In this document: positions 6,222-12,891 of the stretch, piece after piece
How the letters are laid out: every line of letters begins with the position of its first letter
Numbering within the stretch: the stretch's first letter is position 1
Assembly (NCBI GenBank): GCA_050486105.1
Contig: JBJHCR010000139.1
Span: 1 to 15,646, forward strand
DNA: 15,646 bases
Source: JAEXNA01 sp050486105
GTDB taxonomy: Bacteria > Vulcanimicrobiota > Xenobia > Xenobiales > JADMJV01
Direction: 5' to 3'
Position numbers and translations under genes: made by a program
Notes under the pieces: model-generated
Told to the model about the DNA's origin: nothing
Database searches by the model: none
Seen by the model: the letters and a program-made list of their open reading frames with translations, nothing else

Positions 6222-6650
6222 ATGAAAAAGGTTATGGATCACCGCAAAAATTTCGCCTTCCTACTCTTCGCCCTACTTCTTCTGAGCTCAGCAGCAACCC
6301 CACAGGACACCTCGCAGACCTCTCTGGACTGGCACGGAACCTATAAGGGAATTCTTCCCTGCGCTGATTGTGAGGGGGTGAAGACCGTGCTCACTATTCG
6401 CCAGGATCATACTTATCTGCTGGAGATCACCTATTTGGGTAAGGCCGCTGAGCCGTTAACCTACGAGGGCAGCTTTGCCTGGGCTGCAGACGGGGGAACC
6501 ATCTACCTCAACGACCTCAGCGATCGGCCGAACCGCTTCTTTATTGGAGAAAACTTTGTCTCTCAGCTCGACCTCGAAGGACAACGGGTAACCGGGGCGC
6601 TCGAAGACCAGTATAAGCTCAACAAAGTCCAAGTTCCGGCGAGTCCTTGA
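6222..6650 (+). CDS. NlpE-like envelope protein
   Basis: Residues 38-60 (WHGTYKGILPCADCEGVKTVLTI) carry the hallmark of the NlpE N-terminal domain, a small beta-barrel with a CxxC pair (Cys47, Cys50) after a G-x-Y-x-G-x-L-P motif. In Escherichia coli NlpE is an outer-membrane lipoprotein that senses surface contact and lipoprotein-sorting or copper stress. Here the N-terminus (MKKVMDHRKNFAFLLFALLLLSSAA) is a signal peptide without a lipobox Cys, so a periplasmic or secreted form is likely. At 142 residues it covers only the N-terminal domain. The start at 6222 gives a good signal peptide; a GTG at 6180 and an ATG at 6234 are alternatives, as the ribosome site is weak. It converges on the DUF3626 gene with 30 bases between them. 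Confidence 0.8.
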   Translation: MKKVMDHRKNFAFLLFALLLLSSAATPQDTSQTSLDWHGTYKGILPCADCEGVKTVLTIRQDHTYLLEITYLGKAAEPLTYEGSFAWAADGGTIYLNDLSDRPNRFFIGENFVSQLDLEGQRVTGALEDQYKLNKVQVPASP

Positions 6651-6680
6651 ACGACTCAAGAACCTTAGCGCGAAAGTAGC

Positions 6681-7736
6681 CTAACCAAACTTAACTACCA
6701 CGTGCCACAACCTCTTGAGTTGCTGAAGAAGGTGCTCTTGGGTTCCCAGATCGACCCAGGTTTCGGGAGTTTCGATTACGCTCCGGGCGGCTTTTCCGAT
6801 ACTGTGGGCGGTCACCAGAGGTGAGCCCACACGTTGAGCCAGGGCGGGCATGCTCGGTCCTCGGAAGTTGCGGGGGGTGTCCTCGGGGTGAAGTTTAAAG
6901 CCTTGGTGCCAGCTCAATTCGATCCCGAAGTTTTGGCTGAGCGCCCTGAGATGGTCTTCCGTAGGGGTACCAAGGAATGAAGGGTCGGCCACCAAGAGTT
7001 CGACGTCTTCCTTCAACGAGATGGGCCCGTGTACCTGAGCCTCGAGGTAGTGGTCGAGGTTGCGCCCTGGCGGTCTATCCCCGAGGGCAGAACGAGGTTT
7101 TTCCAGCTCGAGAATTCTTGCCAAGAGGTCCGCTGGTGGAAGATCACCCTCTCCCAGGGCAAAGTTCCGCTCGAAGGACTCGGTGAGTAATGCCGACGAC
7201 AGATCCTCGAATTCTTCCAAGGTGCCTCGATGAACCGGACAGCGGTGGGAATCTCCAAAGGTGAAGGAGCACCTTCGGCTGACCTCTTGAGACAATAAAA
7301 AGTAGCACGATCCGAACCTCGGGCATGGACCGTCCGGATGCTGCAGTAGGTCCAAGGCCCCATACTTGGGACGCTCTCCTGCGCAGTTCTGATAGATCTC
7401 TCCAAACATTTCCACCTCCCAGAGATCTCTGGGGCCACCCTGATAAGCAGTGAGGCTGCCTGAAGACACGCCGGTCTCGAACTGACTGCGGTAGAACCCA
7501 CTCTTGAGGAGAGACTCGACCACCGTGGTCCCACCAGCCAACAGACGGTCGGGATGAAATTGCAAACCAACTCGTGCTTTTGCCCTTAAGACAGCAAGCC
7601 CCCGCTGCCAATCCGAGCATGCGATATCGCTCATCTCCAGAATATGTTCCACGGTCTCCTGAGCCGCACTTCGTCTTTTCGAAGCGTAGGCGCGAACATG
7701 GTCTAGAGCCTCTCTTTGAGCCGGATCAAGAACCAT
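6681..7736 (-). CDS. DUF3626 family protein
   Basis: This 351-residue soluble protein matches my memory of the DUF3626 family. The N-terminal helices are followed by VGLQFHPDR (about 56-64), TTVVESLLKSGFYRSQFETG (70-89), ERPKYGALDLLQHPDGPCPRFGSC (121-144), SFTFGDSH (157-164) and, later, EAQVHGPISLKEDVELLVADPSF. The function of the family is not known to me. The conserved R/Y/G/S/E-rich blocks are reminiscent of enzymes such as ADP-ribosyltransferases, but I have no direct proof. It lies 9 bases downstream of the MarR gene and is probably co-transcribed, so its level should follow MarR autoregulation. Several Cys (40, 118, 138, 144, 156, 166) are scattered and do not form an obvious zinc site. 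No signal peptide, so cytoplasmic. Confidence 0.75.
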   Translation of the reverse strand: MVLDPAQREALDHVRAYASKRRSAAQETVEHILEMSDIACSDWQRGLAVLRAKARVGLQFHPDRLLAGGTTVVESLLKSGFYRSQFETGVSSGSLTAYQGGPRDLWEVEMFGEIYQNCAGERPKYGALDLLQHPDGPCPRFGSCYFLLSQEVSRRCSFTFGDSHRCPVHRGTLEEFEDLSSALLTESFERNFALGEGDLPPADLLARILELEKPRSALGDRPPGRNLDHYLEAQVHGPISLKEDVELLVADPSFLGTPTEDHLRALSQNFGIELSWHQGFKLHPEDTPRNFRGPSMPALAQRVGSPLVTAHSIGKAARSVIETPETWVDLGTQEHLLQQLKRLWHVVVKFG

Positions 7737-7745
7737 CGGCGACCA

Positions 7746-8192
7746 TCACTCTAACTCCAGGATTTGCAAGAGGGTGGCCAAATCCGTCTTGAGTCTCTCC
7801 ACGGTCGATTGAGGCAGCACCTCGGATACTTCTAACTCCAACTGTTTGAGGACCCCCAAGCCTTCGAGGACGGCTCGACGCCCTTTCTCGGTAAAGACCA
7901 CCAGGCGAGCCCTGCCGTCGACGGGGTCGGGCGTTCGTTCGACCATGCCGCCCCTCTGGAGATCGTTGAGCAACTGATTCACAGCTTGTTTGCTGGTACC
8001 AAGCTTCTGCGCGAGTTCCGTGGGTCGAACACCCCTCTCGAACTCTAGGTGCGGTAGAAGGGCCGTGTGGGCCATGGTGAAAGTGGGATGGATCCGCTGC
8101 ATACGGGTCACGCAGATCTGGTTGTAAAGCCGGGCAGCCTTCAGAAGGAGCTGGCCCAGGTTCCCCTGTTTAGCCCTCTCGATATCTTCCAT
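7746..8192 (-). CDS. MarR-family transcriptional regulator
   Basis: This 148-residue protein has the MarR winged-helix layout: N-terminal dimer helices, a helix-turn-helix at about 56-80 (RPTELAQKLGTSKQAVNQLLNDLQRGG), a wing at 84-101 (VERTPDPVDGRARLVVFTEKG) with the conserved D-x-R-A/S motif, and a C-terminal dimer helix. MarR proteins usually repress a divergent gene and themselves and release DNA on binding a small molecule. A perfect palindrome at 8237-8255 in the promoter between this gene and the DUF4336 gene is the likely operator. The DUF3626 gene follows 9 bases downstream. The effector cannot be told from sequence. Confidence 0.93.
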   Translation of the reverse strand: MEDIERAKQGNLGQLLLKAARLYNQICVTRMQRIHPTFTMAHTALLPHLEFERGVRPTELAQKLGTSKQAVNQLLNDLQRGGMVERTPDPVDGRARLVVFTEKGRRAVLEGLGVLKQLELEVSEVLPQSTVERLKTDLATLLQILELE

Positions 8193-8227
8193 GAAAAGCC
8201 ACTTTGACGCAGAGAGAGGTAACCATC

Positions 8228-8263
8228 TTGACTTTTTAGTAAAGCGTGTTTACTATTTTTTTC
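8228..8263 (+). promoter_or_regulatory. DUF4336 promoter containing the MarR operator
   Basis: A -35 TTGACT (8228-8233), a 17-base spacer and a -10 TACTAT (8251-8256) form a good housekeeping-type promoter. Inside it is a perfect palindrome, TAGTAAA-gcgtg-TTTACTA (8237-8255), covering the spacer and most of the -10. MarR dimers bind sites of this size, and binding here would block RNA polymerase. Initiation 7 bases after the -10 would start at about 8263, next to the ATG at 8264, implying a leaderless message. The same site is 45 bases upstream of the MarR start on the other strand, fitting autoregulation. Confidence 0.75.
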
Positions 8264-8950
8264 ATGGAGCAGTTGGGTGAAGAGATCTGGGCCGTCCCCT
8301 TGCCCTTTTCTGTCCTGGGGTGCCGGTTAGGAACTCGGACCACCATTCTGCGGCGAGACGAAGAATTGCTCCTCATCTCTCCGGGTCCGCTGGACTGGGA
8401 TTCCATCTCCAAGCTCGGCAAAGTGACCGCTCTAGTGGCACCCAATAAGATGCACCACCTCTTTCTTTCCGAAGCCCTGGTGAGATTTCCAGATGCCTGC
8501 CTCTACCTGCCTCCAGGGCTGGCGGAAAAGCGACCAGACCTCCCTCTTGCCACTCCCTTGCCGGCGGATCTTGCCCGCTGGGGATTGCAGAATAATCTGA
8601 TGCCTGGGGTTCCTCAGCTCAACGAGGTCGTCTTCTTCCACCCCGCATCCGGCACCCTGGTCTTGACCGATCTGGCCTTCAATTTCGGATGCCACCCCCA
8701 CCGGTCCACTCGCTGGATGCTTCGGCTCAACGGCGCTCACAACAGATTCGGACCCAGCAAGGTTCTCAAGCACATCATCATCCGCGATCGAACAGCATTG
8801 CGAGAAGCCTTGATTAGAGTCTTGGAGTGGCCGATTCAACAAATCGTCGTGGGACACGGAGAAGTTCTCAGGAACAATGCGAAAAAGACCTTGACAGAGG
8901 CCTTTGGGTGGTTGCTCGCAGATTCTCTTGAGGGAAACGATTGCCGGTGA
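8264..8950 (+). CDS. DUF4336 metallo-beta-lactamase-like protein
   Basis: This 228-residue protein resembles the DUF4336 family, distant relatives of metallo-beta-lactamase-fold hydrolases. Visible features are MEQLGEEIWAVPLPF, two early strands (RTTILRRDEELLLISPGP), ALVAPNKMHHLFLSEALVRFP with His64 and His65, EVVFFHPASGTLVLTDLAFNF with His126 and Asp136, and IVVGHGEVL with His198. These His/Asp positions match the order of the metal ligands in the fold, although the canonical HxHxDH is reduced, as is usual for DUF4336. The ATG at 8264 is chosen; a GTG at 8246 lies inside the operator and upstream of any likely transcript start. There is no Shine-Dalgarno before 8264, which fits a leaderless message. 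It is divergent from marR and probably its main target. The substrate is unknown. Confidence 0.8.
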   Translation: MEQLGEEIWAVPLPFSVLGCRLGTRTTILRRDEELLLISPGPLDWDSISKLGKVTALVAPNKMHHLFLSEALVRFPDACLYLPPGLAEKRPDLPLATPLPADLARWGLQNNLMPGVPQLNEVVFFHPASGTLVLTDLAFNFGCHPHRSTRWMLRLNGAHNRFGPSKVLKHIIIRDRTALREALIRVLEWPIQQIVVGHGEVLRNNAKKTLTEAFGWLLADSLEGNDCR

Positions 8951-9127
8951 GAAGTCTCCAGCCGCAACTCTCTTGATTGTCGCCTAAAGCCCTCAGTGCA
9001 AAACGTTTCCAAAGTCACGCTCTCTATCCGGTATTCAAGAGTTTCAAGCTGTTTAATGGTCAACGAGGTAACAAAGATCGTGCAAGAAGGAAACTCTCAA
9101 TTCCGCCGAATCCTTCTGTTCGTTAGC

Positions 9128-10168
9128 ATGATCAAGAAATTAGAAATTACTGGGTTTCGCTCGTTCCCAAAATTCAAGATCGGTAAGCTTGCTCGCGTAA
9201 ACCTATTTGTGGGGAAAAACAACACCGGCAAAACCTCTCTACTCGAAGCGATCGAGATCCTTGCGCTCGGCACCCCGGAAGGCCTTTACCAGAGCCCTCG
9301 AAGACGATTGGAATTTCTTTTCCAAGATCAATCCGGCTCGCATCGCCCCTTTACTCACCTTTTCACCGGGCACGACCTGCGACCCGGTTCGAGCTTCAAA
9401 ATCAAAGCTCCGAATCTTGGATCGGTCGAGTGCCGCATAATTGAAGCTGAGTTGAACGAGCAGATACAGCTTTTTGATGACCCTGACCTCCCTCCCCAAC
9501 TAGACCGCTTAAAAATTGAGTTCAAGAGTCGAAAAGTGAGGCCGCCAGTTTCCTTCAGTGTCAGTTCTGATATTCGCCGTGTGTACCGGGCCGATAACCT
9601 TGACAAACCAGTGAACTTTGTGGGGACAGAAGACATCGTGAGCCGAGACCTTTCTCGGCAGTGGGATCAGGTCGTGTTAACACCGGAAGAGGAACTAGTT
9701 ACGTCAGCGCTTCAGATAATTGAACCGCGCATTCAACGAATAGCATTCCTCGCTGAAGGCAGAAACACAAGGCCTGGAGTTTTTCTTAAGCTCAACGACA
9801 CTCACGTCAGGCTCCCGCTCGGGAGTGTTGGTGACGGACTAAAGAGGATTCTGAGCCTTGCGATTCATCTTGCGACCTCTGCGGGAGGCTGGCTTCTGGT
9901 CGATGAGATCGACACCGGACTTCACCACACGGTGATTGCTGACCTATGGCGACTCGTGATTCGGACTGCAGAAAGACTTGACACTCAAGTTTGCGCAACA
10001 ACCCATAGCCTCGACTGTGTTCGGGCCTTGGCTTCAGTGGTGGTGGCAGACGGTCTCGCTGCCACAGATGTCCTCCTTCATCGAGTGGAAAACGGTTTAG
10101 ACGAAACTGTCATTTATACGCCGAAAGAACTTGCAATAGCTGCCGACCAGCGCCTGGAAGTTCGATGA
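9128..10168 (+). CDS. OLD/AriA-like AAA ATPase, likely phage defence
   Basis: This 346-residue protein is an ABC-type AAA ATPase of the OLD/AAA_15/AAA_21 group. MIKKLEITGFRSFPKFKIGKL opens the fold, Walker A is GKNNTGKT at 29-36, the signature-like region LGSVGDGLKRILSLAIHLA is at 231-249, Walker B LLVDEIDTGLHH spans 256-267 with Glu260, and the H-loop is TTHS with His293. The insert at about 50-190 is variable, as usual. Unlike full OLD proteins, no Toprim domain is fused; that role falls to the next gene, which overlaps by 4 bases (ATGA). ATPase-plus-Toprim pairs such as PARIS, AbiL and RloAB sense phage infection and trigger abortive responses. The ATG at 9128 is chosen because the conserved fold begins there; the 177 bases upstream hold no clear promoter, and no good ribosome site is seen. 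The gene is less G+C-rich than the region to its right, suggesting transfer. Confidence 0.88.
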   Translation: MIKKLEITGFRSFPKFKIGKLARVNLFVGKNNTGKTSLLEAIEILALGTPEGLYQSPRRRLEFLFQDQSGSHRPFTHLFTGHDLRPGSSFKIKAPNLGSVECRIIEAELNEQIQLFDDPDLPPQLDRLKIEFKSRKVRPPVSFSVSSDIRRVYRADNLDKPVNFVGTEDIVSRDLSRQWDQVVLTPEEELVTSALQIIEPRIQRIAFLAEGRNTRPGVFLKLNDTHVRLPLGSVGDGLKRILSLAIHLATSAGGWLLVDEIDTGLHHTVIADLWRLVIRTAERLDTQVCATTHSLDCVRALASVVVADGLAATDVLLHRVENGLDETVIYTPKELAIAADQRLEVR

Positions 10169-10809
10169 AGCCAGACCCTAGCTGCCCGAATCGCCTGTTG
10201 GTGGAAGGAAAAGATGACCAATTCGCAGTGATCAACCTCATGATGGGACACGACTACAGCTGGACCTCACCTGAAGGCCCTTACGTCTCCGACTGCGGAG
10301 GTATTACGGAAATGCTTTCAACCCTACCGGTTGCTGCCAAGAGCTATCGAAAGCTTGGAGCGATAATTGACGCAGACCTCTCCCTTCCCAATCGTTGGAA
10401 TCAAGTAAGGTCGGCTCTGAATGGAAGTGGACTGAGCCTACCAGAAGAACCGATACCGGGGGGTCTTATTCTCGATGGAGTGAGACCAAATACGAAGTTC
10501 GGAGTGTGGGTTATGCCGGACAACAGGAGCCCCGGTACCCTCGAAGACTTTCTTTCCAAGCTGGTTCCAGAGGGCGACAGAAGCATATGGGAATTGGCAA
10601 GGTGTTCCACCAATAAAGCCATTGCCAAGGGCGCCAAGTTGAGACCGTTGGATGAGGTAAAAGGCTCAGTTCACACGTTCCTCGCCTGGCAAGAAAAGCC
10701 GGGTTTGGCGTTCGGTACAGCCCTGAACGCTAAGATCTTGGACCATAAGGCCCCGGATGCAGAAGACTTTGTAAGTTGGTTCAGAAAACTCTTTGACCCT
10801 GCGTTCTGA
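10165..10809 (+). CDS. Toprim-type DUF3226-like effector partner
   Basis: This 214-residue protein carries Toprim motifs in order: LLVEGKDDQFAVINL with Glu14 (residues 11-25), GAIIDADLS with Asp69 and Asp71, and VWVMPDNRSPGTLEDFL with Asp119, Gly124 and Glu127. The layout matches DUF3226-type proteins, relatives of the OLD-family Toprim nuclease domain and of DUF4435 (AriB of PARIS). The acidic residues would bind Mg2+ for nucleic-acid cleavage. The C-terminal portion (STNKAIAKGAKLRPLDEVKGSV, then TFLAWQEKPGLAFGTALNAKIL) is typical of this group. Its start overlaps the ATPase stop by 4 bases, so the two are made together. I infer that it is the effector held or activated by the ATPase. Similar proteins have been annotated only as hypothetical as far as I know. 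Confidence 0.82.
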   Translation: MKPDPSCPNRLLVEGKDDQFAVINLMMGHDYSWTSPEGPYVSDCGGITEMLSTLPVAAKSYRKLGAIIDADLSLPNRWNQVRSALNGSGLSLPEEPIPGGLILDGVRPNTKFGVWVMPDNRSPGTLEDFLSKLVPEGDRSIWELARCSTNKAIAKGAKLRPLDEVKGSVHTFLAWQEKPGLAFGTALNAKILDHKAPDAEDFVSWFRKLFDPAF

Positions 10810-10810
10810 C

Positions 10811-10832
10811 ATTGAGCTCCTTGCCACTCAAT
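10811..10832 (+). terminator. Short inverted repeat just after the defence pair
   Basis: ATTGAG (10811-10816) and CTCAAT (10827-10832) form a 6-pair stem with a 10-base loop, starting 2 bases after the stop at 10809. No T tract follows, so it is only a weak terminator candidate between two convergent genes. Confidence 0.3.
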
Positions 10833-10871
10833 CCCAAGTCGCGCTTGCTTGCCCGAAGCTCCTTACCACAC

Positions 10872-11456
10872 TCACCTCGAAGTCCCCAAAAGATCTGAGA
10901 CCTGGAAAACCGTGGTCTCCGAGCACAAAGGAGTGACCGATTCGTCGGGAGCGTGCAAGGTCAGAGCACCATATTCGAAGCCGTAAGGTGCATTAGCTGA
11001 AGGGATCGGCGAGCGCCGAATCTCCAGACGCTGGTCTTTGAGGTTTAGGATCCAATAATCAGGAATTCCAGCCTTGGCATAGAGACTGGCTTTCTCTCCC
11101 CGATCGAGGGCCAGGGTGCTGTCGGAGATCTCCATGATGAGATCTGCGGTGCTCGGATGGCGTGGACACGCCTCCATGGCCAGGAGAGGAACCAGGGCCA
11201 GATCGGGTTCGGGTTCACTCCATTCGCTCAAGGTTAGAGGCAGTTGGACTCGGATGTCATGCGTTTGGTGGAAGGTGAGGACGAAAAGCTTACTGAGCTT
11301 GGTGATTCTGTGGGCGTGTGGCGGGTTTTGGGGGCTCACCGGGACGATCTCCCCTTCGAGAAGTTCCACCCGCTCGTGGGGAGCAAAAACCCCAGCTTCA
11401 GCCATTTTGGCGTACTCAAGGACTGAGAATTTGCGAGGTTGGAGATGGAGGCTCAT
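10872..11456 (-). CDS. Uma2-family putative endonuclease
   Basis: This 194-residue protein has the COG4636/Uma2 layout: FSVLEYAKMAEAGVF, HERVELLEGEIVPVSPQ (28-43), a central strand, EPEPDLALVP with Asp85, DLIMEISDST with Glu109 and DRGEKASLYAKAGIPDYWILNL with Lys122, giving a PD-(D/E)xK nuclease active site. Uma2 proteins occur in many copies in Cyanobacteria, Deinococcus and similar genomes, and their cellular role is unsettled. There is no signal peptide. It is transcribed toward the ATPase/Toprim pair with 62 bases between stops, and away from the transporter operon. It could be an unrelated solitary gene, or part of a small mobile or defence region. Confidence 0.9.
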   Translation of the reverse strand: MSLHLQPRKFSVLEYAKMAEAGVFAPHERVELLEGEIVPVSPQNPPHAHRITKLSKLFVLTFHQTHDIRVQLPLTLSEWSEPEPDLALVPLLAMEACPRHPSTADLIMEISDSTLALDRGEKASLYAKAGIPDYWILNLKDQRLEIRRSPIPSANAPYGFEYGALTLHAPDESVTPLCSETTVFQVSDLLGTSR

Positions 11457-11550
11457 CTCTAGAGTTGTTCGACGAGGCTCTCTTACCGCCTTCGCCTCTG
11501 CTCATGGGTTGAAAATTTTCCTCTTTTTCGAGGAATAGGGGAGGGAGTTC

Positions 11551-11559
11551 TGTTATAAA
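11551..11559 (+). promoter_or_regulatory. Extended -10 promoter of the transporter operon
   Basis: TGTTATAAA is an extended -10 (TG, one base, TATAAA). No good -35 lies 16-18 bases upstream, which an extended -10 can make up for. Initiation near 11566 would give a leader of only about 9 bases before the ATG at 11575. Confidence 0.55.
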
Positions 11560-11574
11560 ATTGAAAAAGTTTCC

Positions 11575-12891
11575 ATGTCTATGGCGCCTGGAATCCTCAT
11601 CCTTCTGGTCTTCTTGCTTTTTGCAGGCTTGATGATGAGCCGGCGCATGCCGGCGCTTTTGGCTCTGCCTTGTATGGCCGTGGTGATCGCAGTGATCGCA
11701 GGGGCCGCCTTCGATTGGTCCACGGTGCCTGAAGGCAGCGGCCCGTCCTCGCTGTGGGAGTTTGTGGCCGAAACGGTGCTCACCGATGGGCCGGCTCGCC
11801 TAGCCAAAGCCATGATGTACGCCATTTTCGGGGCCATATTAAGCCAATTGGTCATGCGCACCGGCATCGCCCAGCGCATCGTGAGTGTGGCCGCCGAGTA
11901 CGCCGGCGACCGCAAGATGCTGTTGGCCTTCTTGATGACCGCGGTGGTGGCGGTCTGTTTCACTTCGGTCACCGGACTGGGAGCGGTGATCATGCTGGGC
12001 TCCCTGGTGCTCCCCATCTTGCTCGGAGCCGGCATATCCGCCGAATTCGCCGCCTGCTTGATGCTCTTTGCCATCGCCCTAGGAGGGGTTTTTAATCCGG
12101 CCATCTTGGGTTTCTATGTGGAGACCCTGCAGCTTGACATGGCAGTGGTCAAGAAGTACGTGGCCATCTACGGCGGCCTGCTGGCGGCGACCACGGTGGT
12201 GTTCTTTTTGGTCCGGGGTCGTCAAGAAAAGAGCAGCTATGCCTGGGCGGTGACCGAAGGCGTGGCTCCCACCGCCCGCATCCCTCTGATTTCCCTCCTC
12301 ACCCCCATCCTGCCGATCCTGCTGATCATGTTTTTGGATTGGCCTATCATCCCGGCTTTTCTGCTGGGGATCGTCTACGGAGCCCTCACCACCGATTTCA
12401 AGAAATCTCTGTCTAACGTCACCGCCGCCACCTTGGAGGGCCTAAAGGACATCTCTCCGGTGATCGGCCTGTTCATGGGCATCGGTATGGCTCTGAACGC
12501 CATGATGGCCGAACCCACCAAGCAGGTCATGCAGCCCTTTCTGCAGGCCATTTTGCCCCAGAGTTCCCTGGGCTTTTTGCTCTTCTTCACTGTGGCCGCT
12601 CCCCTGGCGCTCTATCGGGGCCCGCTCAACTTCTTCGGCCTGGGCGCCGGGGTGGCCGCCTTGATCCTGGGCACCGACCTCATGCCGGCGGTTGCGGTCA
12701 TGGCCGCCTTCTTCGCCGTGGGCCAGATCCAAGGGGTCTGCGACCCCACCAACACCCACAATGTGTGGCTGGCCACCTTCACCAAGTCCTCCACCGAACG
12801 TTTTCTCAAGGCCACCCTGCCCTATGTCTGGGGCTTCGTGGCCGCGGCTCTGGCCTACTCCTCCCTGGTCGACGGAGTGATGGCGCGATGA
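11575..12891 (+). CDS. Polytopic membrane transporter, carboxylate/IT-type
   Basis: This 438-residue protein is strongly hydrophobic with about 11-12 membrane segments: for example residues 5-21, 25-46, 78-95, 114-150 (probably two segments with a re-entrant part around SVTGLGAVIMLGS) and 157-181. The second half repeats this pattern, with a conserved GVCDPTNTHN near residue 385. Two similar halves, Gly/Pro/Asn-rich re-entrant loops and no ATP-binding domain point to a secondary transporter of the ion-transporter superfamily (GntP, DcuC and CitMHS-like families). These carry organic acids in with Na+ or H+. The exact family is not certain. It shares a 4-base ATGA overlap with the HyuA-like gene, so it is most likely the importer of that enzyme's substrate. 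An ATG at 11581 is an alternative start. Confidence 0.75.
   Translation: MSMAPGILILLVFLLFAGLMMSRRMPALLALPCMAVVIAVIAGAAFDWSTVPEGSGPSSLWEFVAETVLTDGPARLAKAMMYAIFGAILSQLVMRTGIAQRIVSVAAEYAGDRKMLLAFLMTAVVAVCFTSVTGLGAVIMLGSLVLPILLGAGISAEFAACLMLFAIALGGVFNPAILGFYVETLQLDMAVVKKYVAIYGGLLAATTVVFFLVRGRQEKSSYAWAVTEGVAPTARIPLISLLTPILPILLIMFLDWPIIPAFLLGIVYGALTTDFKKSLSNVTAATLEGLKDISPVIGLFMGIGMALNAMMAEPTKQVMQPFLQAILPQSSLGFLLFFTVAAPLALYRGPLNFFGLGAGVAALILGTDLMPAVAVMAAFFAVGQIQGVCDPTNTHNVWLATFTKSSTERFLKATLPYVWGFVAAALAYSSLVDGVMAR

Noticed and set aside
8246..8263. GTG at 8246 as the DUF4336 start
   Set aside because: It lies inside the palindrome and upstream of the predicted transcript start; the ATG at 8264 fits better.
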